Source: Buxus sempervirens (lineage: Eukaryota > Streptophyta > Magnoliopsida > Buxales > Buxaceae). Taken from it: DNA of 64,000 bases. A model generated the notes under the pieces. That model worked only from the letters and a program-made list of their open reading frames with translations. It ran no database searches and was not told where the DNA came from. Positions within the stretch are counted from its first letter, which is position 1, and every line of letters begins with the position of its first letter. Location: NCBI GenBank assembly GCA_947561395.2, contig OX387187.1, forward strand, positions 21,185,829-21,249,828, given 5' to 3'. The position numbers and the translations under genes are program-made. Below, piece by piece: positions 11,622-24,073 of the stretch.

Positions 11622-12100
11622 TTAAAAAATTACCTTATTTCTTGACTTCCAAACTATCCAACAAAGTTTTGCCCATGCTGCTTCTGAATGTTGATCAAAC
11701 TGATTCTCGTGGAGACGATTGAACCACCATTCCTTCAAGTGGACTTGGGTCTCAAGGTTTTCCAGTCTTCCTTCAGTAGTTGCAAACCAGAAGTCCCTTG
11801 TGAAAGTATATTCAGTGAATAGATGGAGACTGTTTTCAGCTACTAAATTGCATAGTACACATTCTTGAATTGGCAGTCGGAGTCTTTGATGCATTAAATC
11901 AGTTGTTGCCAGTCCATTCTGCATGCAATCCTCCAAAGTTTTTTCCATTAGTGATCTCCCTGCATTTCACTCTTGTTAGATAGAACATCATTGGAAGAAT
12001 TCACTGTGAGTTTACCTGAGTTTCCATCTTTCCAGATGGGTTGTCCCTGCCGTTGGATAGATAAAGATGCACTATTTTGACAATTTTCACAATCTCCACA
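11622..12100 (-). pseudogene. LINE zf-RVT region, fragmented
   Basis: The zf-RVT (PF13966-like) region lies between the reverse transcriptase and the C terminus of plant LINEs. The frame at 11948-11622 has MHQRLRLPIQECVLCNL followed by SLHLF and FW, matching the C-x2-C...H spacing of the family, and ends VWKSRNKVIF. The upstream frame (to about 12060) holds IWKDGNSGKLTVNSS, which resembles the W...SGKFSVKS segment preceding zf-RVT. The two are in different frames, so it is broken. Confidence 0.7.
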
Positions 12101-12246
12101 GGTCATAATGTAGGACCCCAGATTCTTAAATAACTTGCTCAAGTGCTTAAGCAAGAGATATTTGGCAAATTCTAAAATTCTATATTTTGTTGTGAAAGTG
12201 AAATGGGAGAAGCCCAAACTTGAACCACGAAAGCCAATCAGGTGGC
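12101..12246. other. Short unclassified segment, split by the Harbinger-like element
   Basis: It begins TGTAGGACCCCAGATT at 12109, which could be an LTR start, and appears to resume at 14407 after the insertion. No matching end was found. Confidence 0.3.
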
Positions 12247-12249
12247 TAA

Positions 12250-14403
12250 GGCCTCGTTGGCTTTCATTCTGGATTATGAATTCATTTTGAGAATGAGTTC
12301 TTGAAACTCATTTTGCGAATTGATTTTGAATGGTTCCTAATTCCGTTTAGTTAACACGTAACAAAACGAATTCTAACTTAGACAAGTGCTTGGTTAATAA
12401 GTAATAAAATGAGTTCTGTGACATTTTCTTATTTTCTTTTTTTTTTCCTTTTTCATTAATAATAATAGGAAAATTAGTTCAAAAAGAATATAGAAAATTT
12501 AAAACACCTAAAAAAAACTTAAAATCCTGCTTATAAATATATATTTGAATACAAATAATTCAATATAAAACTCTTACAAACAATATTTTCCATAGAAATA
12601 TGTCCTTTATACAAATTTAAAACACTTAAAAATGAATTAAAAAAATTGAATTATTTTTTGCCATAAATATTGGTTGAAAAAAGGATAGATAAAAATGAAA
12701 TTAAACATGTAATAAATAAAAGATGGGTTTGCTTATTACACTTTTGTAAGCGCAAGTAATAAAAAGATTTTTTGTATTGGCACGAAATGCCCCCATTTTC
12801 ATGGCTGGGCTCTTACTATTTTTACTTTCATTTTTATTCCTTTTTTTTTTTTGGTTATAATCACCTTTTTTTTGGGGCTCCCCTCCCTAATTTGGCTCTG
12901 ATAATGCAACGAATAGAAAATTGCTAAATTAACAAGTTACCAAATAAAAATTGCATTATATTTTCATTTATAGTTTTATCATTGTGGTAATAGTAAAAAG
13001 CAAACATAAGTAATAATGATTTAATAAGACTTAAAATATCCCTAATACTCCCAAGCGCCACTTTTTATAGGTAATAGTGCAATACAATAATTCTACATCC
13101 CGGTTAAGTGCACACTTCAATAAAACTCCAAAGTAAAAAATTACTCGTAAAGTTTTGACTTCATAGGCACCATTAATTGTTGAAATAAGACTACAGGAGG
13201 GTAAACATCTGGATTGCAAGCTACATTCCCTTCTGTGCAAGAGTCACCCTATCAATCCCTCCTCCATTCCCTTCTCTCTTTCAGATGACTTATAAAAGCA
13301 TCAAGGAATGGAAACTCAAAGCTACTGAAATCCAGCTGATTATGCTCAGTTTTATTCCAAATGCATGTGAAGGAACATCCCTGATGTTAAATCCACAACT
13401 ACCAAGCTAATATAACCTGACATGCTTCAATACATCTATCACCAAACCAGCACCTCCATCTTTACTATGCTAATTCTGCAATGAAAATATAGAGCAGATC
13501 CAAGCTCTACAAATGTTCTGCAATGAAAATATACATCTTTACTACGCTAATTTGTGGGTAATAGAGCAGATCCAAGCTCTATTACTAAAATGCAATGAAA
13601 ATATTAATGTAACTGGGTAATAGAGCAGATCCTCTCCCATTCCCTTCTCTCTTTCAGATCCAAGCTCCATGATTTTCTGAGCCTTGTCACAGGTGGGGTT
13701 CGAAAGATGAAAGACGTGGCCCTCCCCTTCGTTCTCCACGATCTCCGCCACTCCTTCCCCACCCACTCTTACCCAATTTCTCATAATAAAATTGTCCTCT
13801 CCCCTTCAAAAAGTCCTTCTCGGCCACAAACACCAAAACCCGGTCACAACCCAGGCGAGACAGGGAGGTCGGACTGGCACCTGGATTAATCAGTGGGTCA
13901 TCCTGCCCAATCAAGGAGGGGAACACAAAAGACCAGAACTTGTCTGTAGGTTCCTTGGGAAGATTAATCTCCGATGCATTGGCGCTTGAGGCTTCTTCTT
14001 CTCCCTCGAAAAAAGGATGGACTAAAGCAAGCCCCAACAGCTTCACCTTCCCGCCAACCTCCGTTCGCGTGAACCAGAATAATGGAGGTCAATTGCTTGT
14101 TGAAGAGGAAAGGATGTGCGTTGAAGAAGAAGTGTCGATTAGTATATTTACAATTTTTGCCTGGTAAAATTTTATGTTATTTACAAGTTTGCCACCGCAA
14201 AAAAAAAATCAAAACTCATTCCTAAATTCTAAAAATGGGGTCCAAGCCATTTCTACAAAACACGGTTTTTCTCATTCTCATTCTAGTAGAATGAGTTCTT
14301 ATATAGCTTACCAAACATCATTTTCTTATCAAAATTCATTTTAAACCTTGGAATTCATTCCAAGCCATGGAATGAGTTCCCAAAATGAAAGCCAAACGAG
14401 GCC
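12250..14403. mobile_element. PIF/Harbinger-like element carrying a gene fragment
   Basis: The left end GGCCTCGTT and the right end AACGAGGCC are perfect inverted repeats. The similarity extends inward (left GGCTTTCATT; right AATGAAAGCC) with a one-base gap. Both sides are flanked by TAA (12247-12249 and 14404-14406), the 3-bp T(A/T)A duplication typical of PIF/Harbinger. The 2,154-bp interior has no transposase but holds a carboxylesterase fragment (13663-14070, minus strand). Family assignment is from ends and TSD only. Confidence 0.82.
13663..14070 (-). pseudogene. Captured carboxylesterase (CXE, alpha/beta hydrolase) C-terminal fragment
   Basis: The minus-strand frame 14046-13687 reads LLGLALVHPFFEGEE, then DKFWSFVFPS, DDPLINPGA, and LGCDRVLVFVAEKDFLKGRG followed by YYEKLGKSGW. 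This is the second half of a plant class-I carboxylesterase (CXE, related to gibberellin receptors), which hydrolyses short ester bonds. After about 13755 the frame shifts and EGEGHVFHLSNPTCDKAQKI follows. The catalytic Asp (AEKD) and His (GHVFHL) of the triad are both present, but the nucleophile Ser (GDSAGGN region) and the oxyanion HGG lie in the missing N-terminal part. It is a transduplicated fragment within a DNA transposon, not a working gene. Confidence 0.85.
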
Positions 14404-14406
14404 TAA

Positions 14407-15011
14407 GTCAAGGGCTTGTCGAAGTGTGTAAAGGTAAGACGTTTTGTAGAACCCTAGATTTTCCTAATATAAAACAAATAAATAAACTAGAGAGATTTGG
14501 AAGTGTAAATAAATTTAAAAAGGAAAAGTAGGAATTAATTATAGTAATATAATTTATACTATAAGTGAGAATTAGTAGAACTAATATTTAGGATTTAAAT
14601 TTCAAATTAGGAAGAGAAATAATAAAAAAGAATATAATTTGAAGAATTGTGGAGAAATTCAATGATTGAGTATGGAAATTAAAGAAAGGGTATTTTGGTC
14701 ATTTCTAATTAGTCAAATCCATGAAAAGAATAAAATAATTAATTATTAAGTTAAGAAACTTAATTAGACCAAATTTTAGTCTAGTTGGATTTAAATAATG
14801 AATTTAAGGTTTAAAAGAAGGAATTAGGGCCTAATGGTAATTATGCTCAATTAGGAGCCTTAATTTTAGTAATATGGGAGGAAATTAAATATTTAGCTCA
14901 TATTTAAAATAAGGATGAGAAATAGAACAAAAATTAGTAAATTAAGAGTTTCTAATTCTAAGGGAATTAGGAAATAAAGTTACAAGGGAGAACTAAGGAA
15001 ATAGGTGCAAG
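14407..15011. other. AT-rich segment, nothing recognised
   Basis: This very AT-rich sequence has no open frames and no domains. It lies between the Harbinger-like element and LTR D2, and may be decayed retrotransposon sequence. Confidence 0.35.
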
Positions 15012-15096
15012 TGTCATGACCCTGAACCAGGTATGCCTCTCCAAGGCATCCCCCTATCCCTGGTCATCACAGGTTGGTTGTAACGCCCCAGATCTA

Positions 15097-15648
15097 GGTT
15101 TATTTAAACACATAAACCCAAATTTGGTTCGTTAGGGAAAATGGCCCAGAACAACTATTCCAGACTTAAACTATTATATCAAAGTGCGGAAATAAAAAAA
15201 TCTTTCAAGAAGTGCAGAATTAAACCACCAAAATAATCCATTAATATTTCATCTATAAAGTCTGGAAAGGTTCAACTAAATAAAATAAATAACATCCACC
15301 AAGGGTGTGGAATAAAGATACGAATAATCCTTCAAATTACATCAAAATCCTTAAATAAAATCCTCGGATCCAGGTTTATTTAAACACATAAACCCAAATC
15401 TGGTTCGTTAGGGAAAATGGCCCAAAACAACTATTCCAGACTTAAACTATTATATCAAAGTGCGGAAATAAAAACATCTTTCAAGAAGCGCGGAATTAAA
15501 CCACCAAAATAATCCATTAATATTTCATCCATAAAGTCTAGAAAGGTTCAACTAAATAAAATAAATAACATCCACCAAGGGTGTGGAATGAAGATACTAA
15601 TAATCCTTCAAATGACATCAAAATCCTTCAATAAAATACTAAAGTTAA
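15097..15648 (+). repeat. 276-bp tandem duplication inside LTR D1
   Basis: The text from 15097 (GGTTTATTTAAACACATAAA) recurs from 15373 at an exact offset of 276 bp, with about 15 visible differences over the unit. D3 at 21065 has only one copy of the corresponding region, so the duplication is specific to this copy or subfamily. Confidence 0.85.
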
Positions 15649-17530
15649 TTCCTAAGAAAATAAATCTAAATATCTCTCCATGTCCTCCTAAACCTACACA
15701 AGAATGAAATAATCTTCTTCCTAATAATCACAGTAATCCCTCGGAGTCTCTACCCCAGCAATGTCCTCTCCAGGAATATCTGAAAATAAAACCTATAAAA
15801 CAATAATGTGAGAAACAACATCTCAGTAAGCAGTCATGCAAATAGTTGATCACAATAAAATATGCAACGCTTAATCAGAATAATCACAATAAGATTCAAG
15901 ACAACAATGAAATACAATTTGTCCACCTCATGAGACTCATGAAATAGTATACCAGAAAAAGAAAGTAGACATGTGCCAGTATACTACCTAACCGAATTAC
16001 GATGGACCAGTCGCCCTGTAGTCTGGCTATTCAACACCAACGGAAGAACCTAACCATGAGTTAGCATGTACGGCCCAACCAATCCATGAGTGGGTAACGT
16101 AGCGACCGACCAATCCAGGAGCGGTACCATCCTCGAGATAATGAAATACCTTAGACACAGAATTCAAACCCCTTTAATACACATTTCACTTAGTAGCTAT
16201 TCTATGGATCCATATAACTGCTAAGCCCACTCAACAGTGAGAAAAACCAACCACGGTAATAGATATACTTCTCAATAACACCCACCAAATACAAAACCTT
16301 ATCTGTATAACTAAATCCGCCAATGCGGGGGAAACAATAAATTAGGCACCAGCCTTGTCACACCAGTGACCCAAAACCAAAATAGAATGCACTAAGTCAT
16401 ATGTCCAAAACTCCAGGTTTCAACGGGCCAATATGTCCCGAATATGTATCGACTCCATCGATGCACAAAATACCTTCATATCACCCAAATACAGGTGTAT
16501 GAACTCACAAAACTAACCTTGGTGAAAAGTAAAATCTTTTGGAACAATAAAATCAAGTAAAAGTGCCTCTTTAGAAACATCTACCCAAAATCTTTATAAA
16601 ATTGAATTTTAAACATCCACCAGTGCAAAAAAATTCCCAAATACCCCAATATTTATGGTACATAGGTTAAAATTGGATAAAAACACTTTATTAGTGAAAA
16701 ACTAGGTTGAAAAGCAAATTTCCAAAAATATGACAAACTGGTTGCTCGAGCGGCCAAGGGCGCTCGATCGGCCTTACACAATAGGTTGTTTCAGGGTAGG
16801 TTGCTCGATAGGTCGCTTGAGCGACTGTGCCAGCGACAGTTCAATCTGGGTAAAATTGCTCTTGGGTTTTGAATAAATACATAGGGCGCTCGAGCGACTG
16901 CTCAGGCAGCCCAATACATGAAAAATCCGTAACTTTGCAAAATTCAACAAAAATTCCACAACTCAATATTCAATTCATCAAAACCATTCTAAATCATTCT
17001 ATAACACTTTATAAACATGCTAGAACAATTCCTAACAATTAAAACATCATAAATAACAAAAACAACACATCAAATCATCGATTAACCATGTATATCGTCT
17101 AAACATGAATTTGTATTTTATGCAAGCGTCAAAGGGACTACTTACCTAGTTTTGGGAACTAAAACCTTCTCTAAAAGCTCTCCAAAATCACTCCAACGAA
17201 TGCCTATTCGATCACGACAAGCCTCTCTCCCTTCTGGATCAAAATCATGTCTTTAGGAACCAAAACACATCTAAACTTCCAAAACAGAAACCTTCTTATA
17301 GTTTGTTCTTACCTGGGTTTTTGTGCACGAAAATCTCCTTCTTCCTTCTTTAAAAACTACTCCTACAAGTTGCCTAGGGTTAGGTTTGATCTCCAGGAAA
17401 AAGAGAGAGAAGTATAGAGGGAATAGAAGTGGGCGTGCAGCTGCTTCTATTTTTCTGTTTTGCTCTTAACGTGAATAACCCATGCATGGTCTTAGGTTAT
17501 TTAATTTATTTAAAGTCTTTTACCAATCTA

Positions 17531-17549
17531 CCCCCCCCCCCCCCCCCCC
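17531..17549 (+). repeat. C19 homopolymer
   Basis: Nineteen consecutive C residues lie near the 3' part of LTR D1. The length is probably uncertain in the assembly. Confidence 0.9.
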
Positions 17550-20356
17550 ACCCACTAAGCCAAACCAATTAAGCCATGAAGCCTCAAACCGAATAAGCCT
17601 TTGGGTCAACCCCCTCTCTTTTGGGTTCGACCACTCCCCCTATGGTTTATCTTTTATCTTATTTCTAATTAGTTCTTACTAATACAACCCCTAGCACAAA
17701 TAATTATTATATCAAAATAGTACTTAGTCAATAATCATATACTCACCTTATATAGGCTCTCCTATTATCTCTGGTTCATCTTGAACTCCTCCGGGTTGAA
17801 CTAGAATCTCATCTCCTGCATATTATTAACCAATTATTCTATTTATTACTAAAATCTGGGATTTTACATTGGTATTTCGACCTAATAAAATGCGGATAAA
17901 AAAAACTTTTTCCCTAAAACAAGTGAAGTGAAAGAACAATTGATTCATGTGCATATCAAAAGTGTGTTTGTATAAAAGAAATCTAACAAGTCACGTGGAC
18001 TACAAAGTTAATTACAAAATAGTGGGTGACTAATCACTCCTCTCAATTAGAAGGTTTACAATCCAAAAAGTATAACAAAATAAAGTAACATCCTAAGTAG
18101 GCCTATAAAAGTCTTCCTTTCTATACCCAGGTGCCTTATCCTTTCCTTTGTCCCCAATCCGGTCATTCACACCGGACGTCGACGGCTCTGAAAATAAGAT
18201 GATAAAACAACTGTGAGACGAATGTCTCAGTAAGCAACACATGCATGCTCGGTGAAAACACAGTTTATGCAGATATTATTCGGTAAACCATGACATGCGG
18301 GTAGTTGAAAAAATAGTTAAAGCTGCAACAAATTGTGCAAGACAAATATTGCAATCCAGTGCATAGGTGTACAAAATAATCCATTTAATAAAACACGTTC
18401 GTGTATTCTTATCACTTGTTAATTAGGTTGTTTAGTATATATTGCACATGACCTCATCTAGCTTCACCGGTTCCACATGGTGGCTAGGCATCCTCACCGA
18501 TTACCCTTGACGTGGGCATCCATACGCCGATTACCCTTGACGTACAGGCATCCATTGCCGATTCCCCGTAGCAAATGGGCATCAGCCACCAATGTTGCTG
18601 GTGCCGGGATGATATAACAATAGAGAACAAGAACAATAACACTTGGTCATGGCATTTATATACAAACATTCCTGTTTAAGTTTATGGATCCATAGCTTAA
18701 GGGTTCATTATGCAAATATTCATTTCATCAATTCTACATCAAGTGTAAGATGCACTCATGCATGAAAAATCCTCAAGGGTAGCCTGTGGCTTTACCCGAG
18801 TCAATCTTGGGCCAAGCCCTCTTTCATTTCTCATGGAATTCCGAACCACTGCCCTCCATACAATACAACAATAACAGGCCACTGCCCTTTCCATATCATG
18901 ATCACAATATATGGCATGCTAAACAAATGGGCCAATGCCTTAGAATAAATTGCATGCTTACCAAGATAATCAAATAATAACAAATTCATTTCAACAGTAA
19001 GCCTTGCAATTCACGCTTACATGGCAAGCTAAGCCCCCAACTCTTTGGACATAGGTGCAACCTAAATTTGGCTTTGGTTTTCTATTTCCAAGGGGTCATT
19101 TGGAAGGTATTCCAAGTCATAGAATCAATTTTGTCCCACTTCTATAAGAATCTGGAACGTAAACTCTTTATAAAATCTATTTTAAGAAAACATACCCAAA
19201 ATCTTTGTTATTTGGAATTTTGAGATAATTCCAGTTGGTACACTTCCTAAACACCTAAATCCTACTTGTAACATTGGTTGGATTCCAATAAAAACAATCC
19301 GTAGTTTAATTTGGGCTAAAATCCGAAATTTTAGAGAAAACTGTTCAGGTCGCTTGAAGGCCGCGCTCGACTAACTCAATTTGACAACTCTCGGGTTCTG
19401 GGTTTCTAAAAAAGCACAGGCGGGGCGCTCGCATTCGCTCTCGAGCGGCCTTGCCTACTATCTAATTGCTATGCGAACGCCTGAGAGGGTCGCTCGAGCG
19501 GCTGTTCGGGCGCCCTTGCGATTTCTCAGGTTCACGAAAATCCGATTTTTTTCCAATTTCTAAGGTTTTTCAAATCTCACTCTTTTCTATGGTTTTTTGG
19601 TCTCTAAAGTGTCTCTAGCATGTGTGGTTACCTATTTCTTACAAAACCCCCAACAAAAATCTCTCCTATTTGCAAGGATACATAAATCTATATTCAAACC
19701 CTCAAATTCTTCACATGGCATACGAAAATGGGCAAAATGGAAATATAGGTTAGGGTGGTGTTGCTTACCTTTTCTAGGCAATCAAGCAAGCTTCCTAGCT
19801 CACAAACTAACCCACGAACAGCACCTTTTTGTGCTCTTCGATTGCTTGCTCCACCAAGCTCCAAGCTTCACCAAACGAAATCACTAAACCTTGGGTTCCT
19901 CCATTTCTTTTCTTGCAAAGACTTCTTCCCTCACTGTGCCCAAGAAAGATGGAGAGAATGGCGAGAAAATAAGAGTGTGAGGAGTGGGAGTGAAGAAGAG
20001 AATATGGAGAAGAGAAGGGATGGGGTTAGGTTCATACAAATGGGACAACCTCCTTCTTTTACTCTTAACCAAATTTCTCCAATGCTCTAGGACAAACTTG
20101 CAGTTTTTGCCCTTCTCCCATCAAACACCAAGATTCACCATCCTGCCACTCCTTCCACTCCACACGAAATCACCACTTAGCCATTTTTCGTCTCACAATT
20201 AAATTTATTCAAAAGTCTCGGGATTGCATACCTTCATCCGTTTCTGATAAGTCGGGACTTAGCCACTTGGCTGGCTTCAAGTATGGGCTTCTCCAGCTTC
20301 ACCTACAAAAATTACTCTATTTAGGGTGTGCTAATTGTATAAAAATCTGGGGTTTT

Positions 20357-20556
20357 NNNNNNNNNNNNNNNNNNNNNNNNNNNNNNNNNNNNNNNNNNNN
20401 NNNNNNNNNNNNNNNNNNNNNNNNNNNNNNNNNNNNNNNNNNNNNNNNNNNNNNNNNNNNNNNNNNNNNNNNNNNNNNNNNNNNNNNNNNNNNNNNNNNN
20501 NNNNNNNNNNNNNNNNNNNNNNNNNNNNNNNNNNNNNNNNNNNNNNNNNNNNNNNN
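20357..20556. other. Assembly gap of 200 N
   Basis: There are exactly 200 unknown bases. The round number suggests a placeholder gap size, so the true distance between the flanks is unknown. Confidence 0.98.
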
Positions 20557-21064
20557 TATGAGATTAGAATCAATTTAAAACTGTAAAAAGTAATTTATTT
20601 TTCGGAAATAAAAAAACCCAGAAAATATAGTGAAATTTGGCTGAGCGCCCAAGTGGCCACTCAAGTGTAATCACAGGCGCCTCGCCTGTGTATTTTATAA
20701 ACAAAATAATAGAACTCGGAAACTCAACGCCCCAGGAGGATGCTCAAGCGCGATCCCGAGCGACTAAGTACATTTTCACCCAGAAAGGGCGCTTGACAGG
20801 CCGCTCAAGCACAGTGTCGAGCGACCTCTATCAGATTTTTCAAATTTTGGGATTTTGTGCCCAAATCTATTTTTAATGATTTTTCTTGGAATTCTAATGT
20901 TGTAACACTGTAATTAGGTTAATTTGAGATGTAGGAAGTGGCGGAATTCAATTTAGACAAAAGAATATTAATTTGGAACAATGAATGTAAAGATGAACTA
21001 TAAGACGGTATTATGAAGTAATAAGTGGACTTAACCTATTTAGAATTTGTTTTGGTTAATATAC
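20557..21064. other. Family-D-like LTR fragment after the gap
   Basis: It contains GAGCGCCCAAGTGGCCACTCAAG-like and GCCGCTCAAGC motifs (20640-20830) in the same context as the GCTCGAGCG clusters of D1, D2 and D3. No gene is seen. Both ends are undefined. Confidence 0.45.
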
Positions 21065-22900
21065 TGTAACACCCCGGATCCGGACCTCATATCCAAACCC
21101 GAAGTGTTATATAATAGTGGCCCAAAAAACACACTAAACCAGACAATAATTAAAAATTGACTTTATTCATAATCAAAGTGTGGAAGAAAAATATGAAATC
21201 TAACAAAAACGTGGATTACATAAACGAAGTATCCAATAACTCCACCAATTAATAGTAACCATCAATAAAAATGTTTGGTATGGGTTTGTAACGACAGTAC
21301 TCTAAATAACCCATAATCAAAACTATACACTTCCTACTCAATTGAAATATAAAATAATATTGTTCCCTAATCCTACACAGTGGAAGTAGTCTTCTTCTCT
21401 ATAATCAAAATAGTCCCCTTGCGAATCAGGTTCCGCAACGTCCTCACTAGAATAATCTGAAAACAAATCCGATAAAACAATGTGAGAAAAATCTCAGCAA
21501 GTAGCCATGTAGAAAAGAAACATTTATATAGTTCTAAATATGCAAACAAATAATCAGATTAATCCAACAATCAAATCTCAAAATAAGCATTCATGATAAG
21601 TCTTGCAGGACTCATAAAATAGAAAATAGAGAAACGACAGGCTATGCCAATATGCAACCTAACCGGTTTACAGGTGGACCCGCCTCTACCAGTCAGGGCT
21701 ATAATCAACACCTAACGGAAGAACTCAACTGATACCGGAGTGAGTTAGGCCATGTACGATCCAACCAATCCAGGAGTGGGTAATGTAGCAACCGACCATA
21801 TAGGAGCGGTACCATCCTCGTGATGATGGAATGCTTATGACCCATAATCCGAACTCTAATAACATTCCACTTACAGCTGCTCTATGGATCCATGTAAGAG
21901 CTAAGCCCACTCAACAGTGGCAAACCAAAACTAGGTAGTAGACATACATCACAAAATCCGCATACGCGAGATAAATAATATAGGCATACGCCAAGTCACA
22001 TACATGATCAATAACCCACATACGTGGAGATAAATACATGTCCAAAATCATGGTTTTCAATAGGCAAATATGAACTGAGTGTAATTAAATCATTCAATGC
22101 TCAAAACATGTTTAGATGGTCCAAATACAAGTGTGGGAACTCTTAAAATCAAGTTTCATCTTAAAGAAAAGAGTTTGGAACGATAAACTTGGATAAAAGC
22201 TATTTCAGTAGAACGTACCCAAAATCTTTATAAAAATTCGTTTTAATTAACGGCCTTGTGCAAACAATCTCTAAACACTCTAATCTCATTGGTACATGAG
22301 TTTGAAATCAATAAAAACAATTTATGTTAAAAAAACTAGGCTAATTTCAAATATTAGAAAATACTGTGGGCGCTCGAGCAGCGTCCGTTAAAACAGGTTT
22401 TAAAGAGGTTCTTAGATGGTTGGTCGCTCGAGCGACAACTAGGGCGTTTGGTTTATCCCAAACTATCAACTCTCGAGTTTCAGAACTTAAAAAAAACATA
22501 GGCAAGGCGCCTCGTATAGCGCTCGAGCAGCAACGAGCGTCCGCTCTTTACAACTGGCGCCTGGGTGTGACACTCGAGCATCATCGCCAGCGTTCGTTAA
22601 AATTTCCAGATTTCCAGAATTGGCGATTTTTCCAATTTCAAACTTGTTTTTCCTGAACTTTTAACACCTTAAAACACTTCTAAATCGTGGGTTTTCATCT
22701 TCAAAACACTCTAGACTATTCTAGATGTTCAAATACATTAAACTGCATGTTTACACATCAAATCATTCACAAACAACAGGAAAACTATCGTTTAAACATG
22801 TTCTTCAATCAACCAAAGTATATCTGGTTTATGCAAGTTGTAAAGGACTACTTACCTCTCTTCTTGATTAAATCTTCACCAACAACTCTAGAAATCACCT
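21065..22900 (+). mobile_element. Family-D LTR (D3), 5' part, cut by a family-B element
   Basis: It starts TGTAACACCCCGGATCC and follows D1 in order: CACCCCGGATCC, a GTGAGAAAAATCTCAGCAAG stretch at 21481, the CCAACCAATCCAGGAGTGGG stretch near 21761, and GCTCGAGCG clusters at 22365-22600. At 22901 it is interrupted by the minus-strand family-B LTR. The text just before the break (GGACTACTTACCTCTCTTCT) matches D1 at 17137. The remainder of D3 is not found in the window. Confidence 0.8.
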
Positions 22901-23908
22901 TGGTGCGCGCGTCGGAAACGCGGCACGGGAAAATTCGGAGTTGCCACCGCCCTGATGGGGTGCAGGCGGACACCTGGGTGCCTAATATTGTCTATTGATC
23001 TGGTCTGCGGCTTGAGATTCTAAGAAAGGTCTTGGTTGCAGTCTGGGGAAGTCCGTAGACACCCCAGACCACCCCGTCGGATGACGGGTCCCATGGGTTC
23101 CCTGATTTGAGTCATCTTACTTTGGTTCTCACCCGATTCCTAATCCAGCATGCTATTCAATTAAGTCTGGCAGGACCACCTGGAGTGGTGTGCGTCCCTT
23201 TAATTGCTTTTATCTTGCTTAATTAGGTGATCCGAGTCTGATTGGGTGGGCCCCGTTGAAGACCCACGGTGTCCCTGGTGGGCCTCAGTCTAACCTAAGA
23301 GGCCCTTTGGGTTCAGGTTTAGTGAATCGATTTTATCTTAAATTTTAATTTAAAGATTTAAGTGGCTTTCATTTGCAAAAAATGGGTCTGCATTGGTTTG
23401 TGGACCCTTAGGTGGGCCCCCATGATGGTTGCCAAAGTGTCTTCGAATTTATCTTATTTAAATTTGCCAAGGTGAGTTGGACACTGGGCTTGGGGCCTGT
23501 AGTCCAAATTTGGGCTTGAAAGCCCAGTTCTTTGAAGTCTAGGGTTTGCACCCTTCCTTGGTTCGATTAGCGGGCTTTGGCGGGCCCGATAGGCCCCTAA
23601 CCCTAGGTCTTGGCCAAACCAGACGATTCAAAGACTCATTCCACACAACAAGGTTCGGGGTGGGCCGCATTGGGTTTGGCCCGCTCGGTTCGATTGGTTA
23701 ATTTTACTTAACTTGCTTATTTGCATGCTTTAGTGTTTGTTGGGCTTGGCTGGGCCCCGTTGGAAGGCCCACTAATTATTCCAAATTGGACCGGTGGTCC
23801 AGGTCCCATGTTGGGTTTCCGGGTGACCCGGAAACCCTATTGGTTTGGTGAAAATATCATTCAAATTCGACAAGAACCGGAGAAAACCAAAATTGGCATT
23901 TCTGCCAT

Positions 23909-23972
23909 GTAGCCGACACTACTTGTCGGCTACACACAAGTCCTAGGTGATCAGACCTGAGTTGTCGGATCA
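23909..23972 (-). repeat. 39-bp-period dyad array, 2 units (B1, downstream)
   Basis: Dyads at 23909 (arms GTAGCCGAC/GTCGGCTAC) and 23948 (TGATCAGAC/GTCGGATCA) have 7-nt centres and are exactly 39 bp apart. Lying downstream of the TATA box on the minus strand, this array would be transcribed. Confidence 0.85.
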
Positions 23973-24054
23973 CCTCAAAATTGCCTTTTTCGGGCCTTTG
24001 CGATTAGGGTAGCTCTTGTGGGCCCCTGAGAGGGCCCACATTGGTTCAGGTCTT

Positions 24055-24073
24055 GGGGGGGGGGGGGGGGGGG
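24055..24073 (+). repeat. G19 homopolymer
   Basis: Nineteen G residues lie in LTR B1. It is a possible quadruplex former; the length may be unreliable. Confidence 0.9.

Larger units (their letters stand above)
10961..12100 (-). mobile_element. 5'-truncated LINE (L1-type), 3' end only
   Basis: Minus-strand frames give, in order, a zf-RVT region and an RNase H domain, the usual C-terminal order of plant L1-type retrotransposons. The reverse transcriptase and endonuclease are absent. A short T run on the plus strand at about 10962 may be the poly-A tail. The element stops near 12100, where a different sequence beginning TGTAGGACCCC (on the plus strand at 12109) abuts. Confidence 0.78.
15079..17868 (+). 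mobile_element. Solo family-D LTR (D1), 5-bp TSD
   Basis: The LTR starts TGTAACGCCCCAGATC (15079) and ends GGGATTTTACA (17868). The flanks 15074-15078 and 17869-17873 are both TTGGT, so this is a solo LTR of 2,790 bp inserted in D2. The TTGGTATTTC after it looks like a Met primer site but is explained by the TSD plus host sequence. It contains a 276-bp tandem duplication, GCTCGAGCG-type motifs (16740-16920) and a C19 run. Confidence 0.88.
15012..20356 (+). mobile_element. Family-D LTR (D2), interrupted by solo LTR D1 and ending in the gap
   Basis: The proposed start is TGTCATGACCCTGAACC at 15012. After the nested D1 insertion the sequence resumes at 17874 and runs through typical long-LTR text (GTGAGACGAATGTCTCAGTAAGCAACA near 18211, comparable to D1 near 15811 and D3 near 21480). 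It stops at CTGGGGTTTT just before the N run, where D1 has CTGGGATTTTACA. Its end and TSD are hidden in the gap. Reading frames inside are short and not genes. Confidence 0.65.

Noticed and set aside
17869..17882. Met primer binding site after LTR D1 (TTGGTATTTCG)
   Set aside because: The first five bases are the target-site duplication (TTGGT at 15074-15078), so the likeness to TGGTATCAGAG is accidental and D1 is a solo LTR.
20267..20586. Frames running through the N block
   Set aside because: They exist only because unknown bases contain no stops.
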